Assembly (NCBI GenBank): GCA_027532555.1
Contig: JAPZTJ010000004.1
Span: forward strand, 62,001-126,000
Source: Aquidulcibacter sp.
Lineage (GTDB): Bacteria > Pseudomonadota > Alphaproteobacteria > Caulobacterales > Aquidulcibacteraceae
Direction of reading: 5' to 3'
Length of the DNA stretch: 64,000 nucleotides
Shown: piece after piece, positions 25,611 to 34,628 of the stretch
Numbering within the stretch: the first letter of the stretch is position 1
Layout: each line of letters opens with the position of its first letter
The notes under the pieces: generated by a model
Databases searched by the model: none
What the model was told of the DNA's origin: nothing
Seen by the model: only the letters and a program-made list of their open reading frames with translations
Position numbers and translations under genes: made by a program

Positions 25611-26972
25611 ATGACCGATCAATCGCGCCCCAGCACTCCCGCTACGATTTCCCCCTTGCGGTTGTTTGCCTATGCGCTGCCCGCGGTGCCCATCGCTGCT
25701 TTGGGCCAACCTTTTTACATGTTTGCACCGACCTTTTATGCCAAGGAAGTTGGCATTGGAGCAGGCATGATTGGCCTTATCCTGTTGATTGTGCGCGTGT
25801 TAGATGCGGCGAGCGATTTAGCAGCAGGCCGCTTGTCGGACCAAACGGGTGGCCGCTTTGGGCGGCGCAGGCCTTGGGTTCTTCTGGCAAGCCCGCTGGC
25901 AGCTTGGTCGGCCTATATGATTATGACGCCACCGGATGGGGCAGGGGCGGCCTATTTTGCGCTTTGGACCTTGCTGGTTTCGATTTCGTGGGCAGCCATC
26001 ACCTTGCCCCTGAATGCGTGGGGCGCAGAGCTCAGTCCTGATTATCGCGAGCGGATTGTGGTAACGGCGTGGCGCGAGATTGCCACGGTTTTGGGGGTGA
26101 TTGGCGCGGTTGGTCTTGTCGCGATTGTCTCAAACGGCGGACCGCTTCGCGAAGCTTTGGCGATGCTCGGTCTGTTTGCAGCGGTCACGACACCTTTGGC
26201 GTGTGGCATCTGCGTGCTTTTGGTGCCGGACCCCCCTTTGACCGCAAAGCCGGTGGCCAGTTTGAAAGAGGGGCTGAAGGATTGCGCGGGCAATGAGCCG
26301 TTTCGGCGCTTAGTTGTGGCTTATGTGATCAATGGCATTGCCAATGGCCTGCCAGCCACTTTGTTTCTCTATTTCGTGTCTGAGCGTTTGGGCCGTCCAG
26401 ACCTGCAAGGCGCCTTGTTGGGGACCTATTTTCTTGCAGGCCTAATATCTGCACCTTTTTGGGCTTGGATGGGTGGACGATTTGGCAAAGACCGCGTGTG
26501 GCGCTGGGCGATGGTTTGGGCCTGCTTGATTTTTGCTTTGGCGCTGGGCGTTACCGGGCCAAAGGATTGGATCTTGTTCTTGATTGTCTGCGTCGGCTCG
26601 GGTCTTGCCTTGGGTGCTGACATCGTGCTGCCTGCCGCCATGCAGGCCGACGTGGTCGACCTCGATGAGCTAAAAACCGGCCAAGCACCCAGAACCGGCC
26701 TTTACTTCGCGCTGTGGAGCGTGGCGACCAAGCTTGCTTTAGCGGTAGCGGCCGGGGTGGCCTTTGGAATCTTGGGTCTGGTGGGTTTCAACACCCAGGG
26801 CGGCAGCCAAACCGAGTTGGCGCTAAACAGCCTTGTCGCGCTCTATTGCGCCATCCCAATTGGGCTGAAACTCATCTCGATCTTTTTGATGCGTGACTTC
26901 CCGATTGACGCAACCGAACAGGCCCGCATCCGGGCCGAGATTGCGGACAACCGTCGGAATTCAAGCGTTTAG
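25611..26972 (+). CDS. GPH-type (MelB-like) sugar:cation symporter
   Basis: A 453-residue inner-membrane transporter with about 12 helices. RVLDAASDLAAGRLSDQTGGRFGRRRPW near residue 60-87 (quoted in parts: LDAASDLAAGRLSD, then GRFGRRRPW) carries the cation-binding Asp residues and the charged loop typical of the glycoside-pentoside-hexuronide family. The second signature, MQADVVDLDELKTGQAPRTG, lies in the C-terminal half, again as in MelB relatives. The ATG at 25611 gives MTDQSRPSTPATISPLRLF. Likely substrate is a sugar or glycoside, with sodium or proton. It is divergent from the epimerase gene. Confidence 0.85.
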   Translation: MTDQSRPSTPATISPLRLFAYALPAVPIAALGQPFYMFAPTFYAKEVGIGAGMIGLILLIVRVLDAASDLAAGRLSDQTGGRFGRRRPWVLLASPLAAWSAYMIMTPPDGAGAAYFALWTLLVSISWAAITLPLNAWGAELSPDYRERIVVTAWREIATVLGVIGAVGLVAIVSNGGPLREALAMLGLFAAVTTPLACGICVLLVPDPPLTAKPVASLKEGLKDCAGNEPFRRLVVAYVINGIANGLPATLFLYFVSERLGRPDLQGALLGTYFLAGLISAPFWAWMGGRFGKDRVWRWAMVWACLIFALALGVTGPKDWILFLIVCVGSGLALGADIVLPAAMQADVVDLDELKTGQAPRTGLYFALWSVATKLALAVAAGVAFGILGLVGFNTQGGSQTELALNSLVALYCAIPIGLKLISIFLMRDFPIDATEQARIRAEIADNRRNSSV

Positions 26973-26974
26973 GC

Positions 26975-27655
26975 CTATTCGCGAGGCGATCCGGTAAGCG
27001 TAGTTACCTTGCGATAATCAAAGCTTTGGCCTGCAATCTTGAACGCTGTGCGTACCCAGCGCCCCGTCCCGTCGTACCACAGGTCTGTATTGACCGCACC
27101 GCGTACCCGGTAGTGATTGGCCCGAACCGGGGTGCCACCAATTTGCAGCACTTCTTCGCCAACCCGATTCACATTGACGCGGCTTAGCTTGCCATCGCGG
27201 CTATCGAGGAGGCGGGTTTGATTGATCGTGCTGAAACGCCACCAGCTGGACGGCAGCAGACTTGCCGGCGCACTGCCTTTGAAGCCGGTCCCGTCGACGA
27301 CCAGGTCTGTGCCGCGCAAATTCGCCGCGACAGACTTGCTCGACCGATTTTCTTTGTCGGTGCAGTTCAGGCTGGTGAGTTGGGTGCCGCGCCAAGCTTC
27401 TTCGCAACGATGGCGATAGGTGAAGCCGATCGGGCCAATTTTCCCTGCCATATCGATCGCAATGCGAACATTGGTGATATCGGCAGATTTAGAAACCGTC
27501 ACGCTGTGACGACCTACGGGCTTGCCATTCATCAGAATTTCAAACTCGGTCCGTCCCGGCGTCGTGGCGGCCGCGGCGCTTGACGTTATCGCTGTGCCAC
27601 CCAGCACAAAGACGGCGGTAAAAAGACACTTCTGGAGGGTACTTTTGGAAAACAT
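26975..27655 (-). CDS. DUF6134 family secreted protein
   Basis: A 226-residue protein with a signal peptide ending in SSAAAAT. The mature part starts TEFEILMNGKPVGRHSVTV, the hallmark of DUF6134, and continues as a beta-rich domain with Cys in YRHRCEEAW and LNCTDKE that may form a disulfide. Function is not established. It lies 46 bases downstream of the ChrR-like gene, on the same strand and with no terminator between, so it probably belongs to the same stress-type unit. Confidence 0.8.
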   Translation of the reverse strand: MFSKSTLQKCLFTAVFVLGGTAITSSAAAATTPGRTEFEILMNGKPVGRHSVTVSKSADITNVRIAIDMAGKIGPIGFTYRHRCEEAWRGTQLTSLNCTDKENRSSKSVAANLRGTDLVVDGTGFKGSAPASLLPSSWWRFSTINQTRLLDSRDGKLSRVNVNRVGEEVLQIGGTPVRANHYRVRGAVNTDLWYDGTGRWVRTAFKIAGQSFDYRKVTTLTGSPRE

Positions 27656-27701
27656 TGCAAAACCTCGTTCGATGAAAGCTAAGAAGAGTATCCGGCGAAA
27701 A

Positions 27702-28325
27702 TCAATTAAAACGGTTAATCAACCAGCCTAACGGGCCCTTCAAGCGTATTGGGCCGGTCTGCGCGATCAAACAAATGCAATCGCCACCCTTGGCTGCACC
27801 CGGTTGATGCTCGCTGTCTTCATCATGCACCAATAAATCACCGCGGCGATAAACTTGGTTCCCATCGTCCAGAGCGCCTGAAAGGACAAGCGTGACTTCA
27901 AGGCCTGCATGGCCATGTTCTGGAACCTTGCGACCCGCTTCTAGCTTCAGCAATTCAGCATCACTGCCGGGCAAGGGCATCATCAACATCCCAGCCAAGT
28001 TGCGACGCCAGCGGCCTCGGTCGAGTGAAGAGAGAACATGGGTCATGTCATCAATCTCACGCAGGGCATGGTTTGAATAATCTTGACCAATTTCGGCTTC
28101 CAACCAAGCGGGCTGGGCGATGTCCACGGGTTCAATCGCATCCAACAAGATGCCACCAGTCGCATCAAAGGTCCACGTAAGCTCGCGAGCTTGGGGTTGC
28201 AAAGCCAAGTGCGCCGAAACCACTAAAGCAGGCCCACGTGGCAAGCTTCCCGCCGCATAGTCCAGCAAGAGCGCCTGATAGCGCTGATCCTGTTGAATGG
28301 TGTCCGAGGTGAGTTCGTCGTTCAT
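27702..28325 (-). CDS. ChrR-like cupin anti-sigma factor with degenerate zinc motif
   Basis: A 207-residue protein that aligns by eye with ChrR, the zinc anti-sigma factor of the singlet-oxygen sigma factor RpoE. In the N-terminal anti-sigma domain LLDYAAGSLPRGPALVVSAHLAL is conserved, but the zinc motif HxxxCxxC is broken: His39 remains while the two Cys positions are Gln43 and Ala46. The C-terminal cupin keeps its metal set, His137 and His139 in VPEHGHAGLEV, Glu143, and His173 in EDSEHQPGA. No sigma factor gene lies upstream, where it is normally found. A TGATCC-N16-CGTA promoter lies upstream. It may be a stand-alone sensor or an anti-sigma factor of altered type. Confidence 0.8.
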   Translation of the reverse strand: MNDELTSDTIQQDQRYQALLLDYAAGSLPRGPALVVSAHLALQPQARELTWTFDATGGILLDAIEPVDIAQPAWLEAEIGQDYSNHALREIDDMTHVLSSLDRGRWRRNLAGMLMMPLPGSDAELLKLEAGRKVPEHGHAGLEVTLVLSGALDDGNQVYRRGDLLVHDEDSEHQPGAAKGGDCICLIAQTGPIRLKGPLGWLINRFN

Positions 28326-28364
28326 GTGCTTTGTTGTGCCGTTGGGTTATGAGATAGTCTTTGC

Positions 28365-28394
28365 AACTTACGCTGAAATGCCTTTAGTGGATCA
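28365..28394 (-). promoter_or_regulatory. ECF11/RpoE-type promoter in front of the ChrR-like gene
   Basis: On the minus strand TGATCC (28394-28389) is followed after 16 bases by CGTAAG, or after 18 bases by TAAG, which matches the consensus recalled for RpoE-ChrR (ECF11) promoters. It lies 40 bases before the ChrR-like start codon, a normal leader length. The cognate sigma factor would have to be encoded elsewhere. Confidence 0.6.
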
Positions 28395-28464
28395 TAATAA
28401 CTGAAAAAACCCCGAGTGGCACGTCTAGGGCGTGCAGCGCAATGATCTGGTTGAGGACAAGACA

Positions 28465-29331
28465 ATGGCAGGCTGGGCCAATCCTGATGATCCTTTAGTT
28501 TCCACCCAATGGCTGGCCGACAAGCTTGACGCGCCAGACGTGCGTATCATTGATGCATCTTGGCATATGCCAGCGGCTGGGCGCAATGCCAAGGAAGAGT
28601 ATGATGCGACCCATATTCCCGGCGCAGTCTTCTTTGATATTGATGAGATTTCTGACACCGCAAGTCCTTTTCCCCATATGATGCCCAGCCCTGAAAAATT
28701 CGCCAGCCGGGTGAAGAAATTGGGTCTCGGTGACGGTCTTCGTTTGGTCATTTATGACAGCACGGGTGTGTTCTCTGCGGCAAGGGTGTGGTGGATGTTT
28801 CGCCATATGGGTCATGACGATGTCGTGGTTCTCGATGGAGGTTTGCCAAAATGGCAGGCTGAGAATCGTGTGACAGAAGATATGCCGCCTATCGCGCGGG
28901 AGCGGCACTTTACCGTACGTCGCCGTGCCGATTTGATCCGCGACAAGGGGCAAGTCTTAGAGAAAATCCAATCCGGGGTGGCGCAAATTCTTGATGCCCG
29001 GCCTGCAGGGCGCTTCAATGGCACAGCCCCTGAGCCACGCGCCAATCTGCCCAGTGGCCACATGCCAGGTGCCTTCAACGTGCCTTTCTCGACCCTTTTG
29101 AAGCCAGACAATACGATGAAGGACCCGGCCGAATTGGCGGGGGTCTTCAAGGCTGCGGGCGTTGACTTAGGCAAACGCTTGGTGACGACGTGCGGCTCTG
29201 GCGTCACGGCCTGTGTCATCGCTTTGGCCTTGGCGCGTTTGGGGCTGTGGGATGTACCTGTCTATGACGGTGCGTGGAGTGAGTGGGCAGCAGATCCTGC
29301 CTCTCCGATCGAGACAGAGGCTGCTGGATGA
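28465..29331 (+). CDS. sseA: 3-mercaptopyruvate sulfurtransferase
   Basis: Two-domain rhodanese family enzyme of 288 residues that transfers sulfur from mercaptopyruvate to thiol acceptors. The ATG at 28465 follows GAGGAC. The N-terminal rhodanese domain is inactive-type (DATHIPGAVFFDIDEI, YDSTGVFSAARVWWMFR), and the C-terminal domain carries the active site TTCGSGVTACV with Cys near residue 240. CGSGVT marks mercaptopyruvate sulfurtransferases, in contrast to the CRxGxR of thiosulfate rhodaneses. It overlaps metC by four bases (ATGA), so the two are co-translated. Confidence 0.92.
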   Translation: MAGWANPDDPLVSTQWLADKLDAPDVRIIDASWHMPAAGRNAKEEYDATHIPGAVFFDIDEISDTASPFPHMMPSPEKFASRVKKLGLGDGLRLVIYDSTGVFSAARVWWMFRHMGHDDVVVLDGGLPKWQAENRVTEDMPPIARERHFTVRRRADLIRDKGQVLEKIQSGVAQILDARPAGRFNGTAPEPRANLPSGHMPGAFNVPFSTLLKPDNTMKDPAELAGVFKAAGVDLGKRLVTTCGSGVTACVIALALARLGLWDVPVYDGAWSEWAADPASPIETEAAG

Positions 29332-30527
29332 GCAAGAAGTCAAAAGCGGTGGGCACCGAGGGCCTTTCCGTGGCTACCCGGTTAGTGCAAGTTGGCCGCG
29401 ATCCGTTTTCTCATGAGCGGGTGATCAATCCACCGATCCAGCGCGGCTCGACCGTGTTGTTTGATCAAGCCGATGACCTTTATCGCGCGGGCCCTCTAAG
29501 TGACATGAAGGGCTATGGACTTGAGGGCTTATCAACGCAGGATCGCTTATGCGAAGCACTGACGGAGATTTCTGGCGGGATTGGCACTGTGCTGGCCCCA
29601 TCTGGTTTGCAAGCGCTGACCTTGGCCCTGATGGCTGCGACCAAGGCCGGTGACCATGTGCTGTTGACCGATTCTTCCTATGGCCCGACCAGACGTTTTT
29701 GCCGCGAAGTCTTGGGCAATTATGGCGTAGAAACAGAGATTTATGACCCCCGAATTGGAGCCGATATTGCCGGCCTAATCCGGCCTAACACGTGCCTTAT
29801 CATCCTTGAGAGCCCGGGCTCTTTGACGTTTGAGTTGCAAGATGTGCCGGCCATTACCGCGGTCGCAAAGGCGCATGGCATTGCAACTTTGATCGATGAT
29901 ACGTGGACCGCTGGCCTTTATATGAAGCCTTTTGATCTGGGCGTTGATATCTCCATGCAAGCCTTGACCAAGTATCAAGGTGGACATGCCGATGTGCTAG
30001 CAGGTGCTTTAATCACCAATAGCCCTGACTGGCTGATCAAGCTTAAGACTATGCACCAGATGCTGGGTATCGGCACATCCGCCGAAGATGCTTGGCTGAC
30101 CTTGCGCGGTATGCGCACCATGGGTCTGCGTATGGCCCATCAAGACCGGGTTGCGCGCGAAATCGCTGGCTGGCTTGAGGGACGCCCTGAAGTTGCCCAA
30201 GTGCTGCATCCTGCACTGCCATCTCATCCTGATCACGCCATTTGGCTACGCGACTTTAGCGGCGCTGGGGGCTTGTTCTCTGTCGTGTTCAAGCCAATCG
30301 CCGCAGCCAAAGTCAATGCGATGGCCGAAGCTTATCAGATATTCTCAATGGGCTTTTCTTGGGGTGGGTTTGAGAGCTTAGCACTGCCCAGTACCGTCCA
30401 GATCACCCGACAGTTTCCAGCCCGTCATCCAAATGGGCCAATCATGCGCTATTCGATTGGCTTGGAAGCGCAAGAGGACTTGATCGCGGATCTTGAGCGC
30501 GGCTTTGCAGTACTCAACGCCGCTTAG
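29328..30527 (+). CDS. metC: Cystathionine beta-lyase
   Basis: PLP-dependent enzyme of about 399 residues that cleaves cystathionine to homocysteine, pyruvate and ammonia, in methionine synthesis. Visible features are the substrate loop QRGSTVLFDQADDL, KGYGLEGLSTQDRLCEAL, APSGLQALTLALMA, the cofactor region LIDDTWTAGLYMKPFDLG, and the PLP lysine in SMQALTKYQGGHADVLAG. The start overlaps the sseA stop (ATGA). Its 3' end overlaps the convergent Lrp gene by 14 bases. Pairing with sseA links cysteine/homocysteine sulfur handling. Confidence 0.93.
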   Translation: MSKKSKAVGTEGLSVATRLVQVGRDPFSHERVINPPIQRGSTVLFDQADDLYRAGPLSDMKGYGLEGLSTQDRLCEALTEISGGIGTVLAPSGLQALTLALMAATKAGDHVLLTDSSYGPTRRFCREVLGNYGVETEIYDPRIGADIAGLIRPNTCLIILESPGSLTFELQDVPAITAVAKAHGIATLIDDTWTAGLYMKPFDLGVDISMQALTKYQGGHADVLAGALITNSPDWLIKLKTMHQMLGIGTSAEDAWLTLRGMRTMGLRMAHQDRVAREIAGWLEGRPEVAQVLHPALPSHPDHAIWLRDFSGAGGLFSVVFKPIAAAKVNAMAEAYQIFSMGFSWGGFESLALPSTVQITRQFPARHPNGPIMRYSIGLEAQEDLIADLERGFAVLNAA

Positions 30528-31002
30528 ACTGGCTGAGACCTAAGGGAACCGAAGTCGTGCGCTTGGCCACACGAATCACGATGCGTGACTGCACATCGGA
30601 AACTAGGCCTTGACCCAACAATTTGTCACGCAAGAAGCCATCATAGGCGTGCATGTCGGTGGTCACGACCCGAATCATATAGTCGACTGCCCCCGTCACG
30701 GTGGCGCAATCGACAACTTCCGGCCAAGTTGCGACAGCGGCTTCGAATTTCTCGAGGTTCTCGCGGTTTGGCAATGCCAGCTTCACAGAGGCCATGACCT
30801 CAAAATCAAGGCCTAAAGCGGCGCGCTCCAAGATGGTCACCCGCTTGGTGATGACGCCAATCTCTTCCAGGCGCTTGATCCGCCGCCAACATGGGCTTGA
30901 CGAGAGACCAACCTTGTCCGCAATCTCAGCAACGGAGAGCGCCGCATCTTCTTGGACTAGATCGAGGATGCGGACATCAATGGCGTCTAATTCTTCGGGC
31001 AC
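30514..31002 (-). CDS. Lrp/AsnC family transcriptional regulator
   Basis: A 162-residue regulator. The N-terminal winged helix-turn-helix reads LDAIDVRILDLVQEDAALSVAEIADKVGLSSSPCWRRIKRLEE (quoted in parts: DVRILDLVQ, VAEIADKVGLSSSPCWRRIK), the last part being the Lrp recognition helix. The C-terminal RAM domain (FEAAVATWPEVVDCATVTGAVDYMIRVV) binds amino acids in relatives. It is divergent from the fused indolepyruvate oxidoreductase gene, and the 155-base space between holds two palindromes, so it probably controls that gene in response to an amino acid. Confidence 0.93.
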   Translation of the reverse strand: MPEELDAIDVRILDLVQEDAALSVAEIADKVGLSSSPCWRRIKRLEEIGVITKRVTILERAALGLDFEVMASVKLALPNRENLEKFEAAVATWPEVVDCATVTGAVDYMIRVVTTDMHAYDGFLRDKLLGQGLVSDVQSRIVIRVAKRTTSVPLGLSQSKRR

Positions 31003-31048
31003 GAATTTTTCTCATTTCTGACAAAGTGAACATGTATCTTGCGCATTC

Positions 31049-31091
31049 TTTCGCAAATAACGAAAAAAAGAGCAAGCATTTTCCGCGAAAA
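31049..31091. promoter_or_regulatory. Two palindromic operator candidates between lrp and the oxidoreductase
   Basis: TTTCG-CAAATAA-CGAAA (31049-31065) and TTTTC-CGC-GAAAA (31079-31091) are inverted repeats with centres about 28 bases apart. Their AT-rich, TTTC/GAAA arms suit Lrp/AsnC binding sites, which are often clustered at such spacing. The link to the adjacent Lrp gene is inference from position. Confidence 0.45.
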
Positions 31092-31157
31092 CAGAAGATG
31101 ATGCCCGGATAAAAGCAGACCAGGCTTGCCGTGGTCAAAAACCGAGGGCCAAACCAG

Positions 31158-34100
31158 ATGCTCCATCGCGAAGTTCTTTTGACTGACAAATATGAACTTA
31201 ACGAAGGTAGAGCTTTTCTAACCGGTATCCAAGCCCTCGTTCGGCTTCCTTTGGACCAAAAAAGACGTGATGTGAAGGCTGGTTTGAACACGGCTGGCTT
31301 TATCTCTGGCTATCGCGGTTCGCCGCTTGGCGGCTATGATATGCAGCTCGAGCGTGCCTCCAAGCTTTTGAAATCCAACGACATCGAATTCTGGCCCGGC
31401 CTCAACGAAGATCTAGGCGCTACCGCTGTTTGGGGTAGCCAGCAACTAGGACAATTTGCCGGTGCCCGCTTTGATGGGGTATTTGGCATTTGGTATGGCA
31501 AAGCGCCCGGCGTTGACCGCACCGGCGATGTATTCAAGCACGCCAACTTCGCAGGGACGTCTAAGTTTGGTGGCACCTTGGCGATTGCAGGCGATGATCA
31601 CGTCTGCAAAAGCTCCACATTGCCCAGCCAGTCCGAATTTGCCTTTATCGATGCGGAAATGCCGATCTTATCGCCCGCCTCAATCCAAGATGTATTGGAT
31701 TTTGGCCTGTATGGTTTTGCCCTGTCGCGGTTTTCAGGCGCTTGGACTGGCCTGATTGCCTTGGCTGACACGATGGATTCGGGCGCTGTGATCGACGTCG
31801 GCGCGCACCGCTTTGATATCCGCCTGCCCACAGACTTCGACTTGCCACCCGAAGGGCTAAGCCTGCGTCGCGGTGATGATCCGATGGCGAAAGAGGCACG
31901 CCTGCGGCAGTATAAGCTACCCGCTGCGCAAGCCTTTGTCCGGGCCAATGGCCTTGACCGCGAAATTTTAGCCGGACCCAAGCGCCGCATTGGTCTGGTA
32001 GCGACGGGGCAAGCCACGCGCGATATCTTCGAAGCCTTAGATGCTTTGGGTGTCAGCCCGGAGTTGGCCGGCGATCTGGGTCTAGCCATTTACAAGGTGG
32101 CTATGCCTTGGCCGCTAGAGCCCTATCAGTTGCGCGGATTTGCCTTAGGGTTGGAGACGCTTCTGGTCGTAGAACATAAGCGCGCCTTGATCGAACCCCA
32201 GATCCGCGATGCCTTGTATGATCTACCCGATGGCAAGCGCCCGCGGGTGATTGGTAAAAAGGGATTGGATGGCGCGCCATTGCTGCCAGACACCGCTTCG
32301 ATTTCAATCCCCGTTTTGGCCAAAACGCTGTTTGACTTGGTGCCAGAAGGGCCACACCGGGAACAGGCCTTGGCCTATTTGAACCGCGTGCAGGAAAGCA
32401 AGGACCGGGCGAAGGCGCTGGAAGGCGATGCGCACCGTACGCCGCACTTCTGTTCAGGATGTCCGCACAATAGCTCAACCGTCGTGCCTGAGGGCTCGCG
32501 CGCGCTAGCCGGGATCGGCTGTCATTATATGGCAACCTTCATGCCTGAGCGGCAAACCGACATGACCAGCCAGATGGGTGGGGAGGGCATTGGTTGGATC
32601 GGCCAAGCGCCGTTTACTGAAGAAGACCATGTGTTCGTCAATCTGGGCGATGGCACCTATTCGCACTCGGGCTCTTTGGCCATTCGCGCGGCGGTGACCG
32701 GCAACGTCAATGTCACTTATAAGCTTTTGTACAATGACGCTGTGGCCATGACCGGTGGTCAGTCTACGGAAAGCGGGCAAACCACACCCCAGATTGCGAA
32801 GCAATTGCTGGGGGAGGGCGTCAAGAAAGTCGTGATCGTCGCTGATGAGCCGACGCGGTATGCCAATGTAGCGCTTGAGCCGTCCGTCCGCGTTTATCCG
32901 CGCGAGGAATTGGACTCGGTCCAGCGCCGCCTGCGCGAAACCAAGGGCGTGACTGTCCTGATCTACGATCAAATGTGCGCCACAGAAAAGCGCCGCCGGA
33001 TCAAGCGCAAGCTGCTGAAGGCCACTTCCACCCGCGCTTATATCAACCCCGCCGTGTGCGAAGGCTGTGGGGATTGTTCCAAGCAATCCAACTGCTTATC
33101 TATCCATCCGCTCGAAACCGACTTTGGTACCAAGCGCCAGATTGACCAGTCCTCTTGCAATCAAGATACGCGCTGTGTTGATGGCTTTTGCCCGTCCTTC
33201 GTGACGATTGAAGGCAGCCATAATGCCAAACGCGAACGGGCACGCCCCACCTTTGATGCCACCAATATCCCGCTGCCGGAGCCTATGAGTTTGGACCGTC
33301 CACGCTCCATCGTCTTTACAGGCGTGGGTGGAACCGGCGTGACAACTGTCTCTGCAATTGTTGGCATGGCAGCGCATGTTGATGGCAAAGCCTCCTCTAC
33401 GCTCGATATGACCGGTTTGGCACAAAAGGGTGGTCAAGTGTTGAGCCATGTGCGCATCGCTAATCAGCCGCAAGACATTCGCTCAGGTCGGGTTCCACCT
33501 GCGTCTGCAGATGTGATGATTGCAGGCGACTTGATTGTTGCGACCAATCTCGACGGTCTCAATCTGGTTTGCAAAGAGACCACCCGGGCCGTCGCCAATT
33601 TCGATATCCAGCCGACTAGTGAGTTCATCCATAATCGCACCCGCGGCTATCGCGGCCAGCCAAAGGTTGATTTGTTCGCTCAAGCGGTTCGCGAACTCGG
33701 TGTGATCCACGCCGAAGGCTTGGCTGAAGAATATCTCTATGATGCGCTTTACTCCAACATGATCCTGCTGGGCTTTGCGTGGCAACGTGGTTTGGTTCCG
33801 GTATCGCTGCGCGGGCTTTATCGGGCGATTAAGCTCAATGGCGTGGCGATTGACGAAAATGTTCTGGCCTTCGATTTGGGGCGCTTAGCTGCCTATGATC
33901 CGGCACGGCTAAAAGAGATGGTACCGGTCCGCGAACCACCGCCCGAAAAATCCCTCGATGATTTAATCGCCCATCGCATTGCTCATTTGACCGCCTATCA
34001 GAACCAGAGCTATGCGCAAATCTATGCGGACGCGGTCGCCCAAGTCCGCAAAGCGGAAACCCAAGCAAGCCTCGGGACCGTTCTGACACGCGCGGTAGCC

Positions 34101-34607
34101 GTTAATCTAGCCAAGGTCATGACCTACAAAGATGAGTATGAGGTCGCGCGCTTGTATGCCGATCCGGCCTATATGGAAGGACTGAACGCGACATTAGGTG
34201 GGCGAAAGTCTCTAAAGATTTGGCTGGCTCCCCCATTTCTTGCGGCCAAGGACGAAGCAACCGGCCTTCCCAAGAAGCAGGCCTTCGGCGCTTGGATTTT
34301 GGGTGCGTTTAAGATCCTGCAACACGGCAAAGTTCTTCGCGGCACAGCATTTGATATTTTTGGCAAGACAGAAGAGCGGGCTAAAGAGCGGGCCTTGCGG
34401 GATCAATATTTTGCAGACCTGCCCGTTTGGCTTCAAAGCCTATCAGCCTCAACCCACCGCCAAATTGTGGAACTGGCCAATCTGCCAGATGATGTGCGTG
34501 GTTTTGGTCATGTGAAAGAGGCAAGTTTGGTGCGGACAGAAGCCAAACGGAAAACTCTTTTGGCCCAACTGACCCAAAGGCTTGCTCCGAGAGTCGATGC
34601 GCACTAA
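31158..34607 (+). CDS. Fused indolepyruvate ferredoxin oxidoreductase
   Basis: A 1149-residue single-chain 2-oxoacid oxidoreductase that oxidatively decarboxylates aryl or branched 2-oxoacids to acyl-CoA. ATG 31158 is preferred for its GAGGG; a GTG at 31131 is possible. In order: pyrimidine-binding domain (GFISGYRGSPLGGYD; near 320 AMPWPLEPYQLRGF), TPP-binding domain with GIGCHYMATFM, LGDGTYSHSGSLAI and NDAVAMTGGQ (about 460-560), a Cys-rich cluster region (VCEGCGDCSKQSNCLSI, CNQDTRCVDGFCPS) at about 635-690, the gamma domain (TGVGGTGVTTVSAIVG, near 720), and a C-terminal DUF6537-like part. This is the fused form common in proteobacteria. No ferredoxin gene is adjacent. The divergent Lrp gene suggests amino-acid control. 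Confidence 0.92.
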   Translation: MLHREVLLTDKYELNEGRAFLTGIQALVRLPLDQKRRDVKAGLNTAGFISGYRGSPLGGYDMQLERASKLLKSNDIEFWPGLNEDLGATAVWGSQQLGQFAGARFDGVFGIWYGKAPGVDRTGDVFKHANFAGTSKFGGTLAIAGDDHVCKSSTLPSQSEFAFIDAEMPILSPASIQDVLDFGLYGFALSRFSGAWTGLIALADTMDSGAVIDVGAHRFDIRLPTDFDLPPEGLSLRRGDDPMAKEARLRQYKLPAAQAFVRANGLDREILAGPKRRIGLVATGQATRDIFEALDALGVSPELAGDLGLAIYKVAMPWPLEPYQLRGFALGLETLLVVEHKRALIEPQIRDALYDLPDGKRPRVIGKKGLDGAPLLPDTASISIPVLAKTLFDLVPEGPHREQALAYLNRVQESKDRAKALEGDAHRTPHFCSGCPHNSSTVVPEGSRALAGIGCHYMATFMPERQTDMTSQMGGEGIGWIGQAPFTEEDHVFVNLGDGTYSHSGSLAIRAAVTGNVNVTYKLLYNDAVAMTGGQSTESGQTTPQIAKQLLGEGVKKVVIVADEPTRYANVALEPSVRVYPREELDSVQRRLRETKGVTVLIYDQMCATEKRRRIKRKLLKATSTRAYINPAVCEGCGDCSKQSNCLSIHPLETDFGTKRQIDQSSCNQDTRCVDGFCPSFVTIEGSHNAKRERARPTFDATNIPLPEPMSLDRPRSIVFTGVGGTGVTTVSAIVGMAAHVDGKASSTLDMTGLAQKGGQVLSHVRIANQPQDIRSGRVPPASADVMIAGDLIVATNLDGLNLVCKETTRAVANFDIQPTSEFIHNRTRGYRGQPKVDLFAQAVRELGVIHAEGLAEEYLYDALYSNMILLGFAWQRGLVPVSLRGLYRAIKLNGVAIDENVLAFDLGRLAAYDPARLKEMVPVREPPPEKSLDDLIAHRIAHLTAYQNQSYAQIYADAVAQVRKAETQASLGTVLTRAVAVNLAKVMTYKDEYEVARLYADPAYMEGLNATLGGRKSLKIWLAPPFLAAKDEATGLPKKQAFGAWILGAFKILQHGKVLRGTAFDIFGKTEERAKERALRDQYFADLPVWLQSLSASTHRQIVELANLPDDVRGFGHVKEASLVRTEAKRKTLLAQLTQRLAPRVDAH

Positions 34608-34628
34608 ATGACGGCTCCCCGATGCGTT

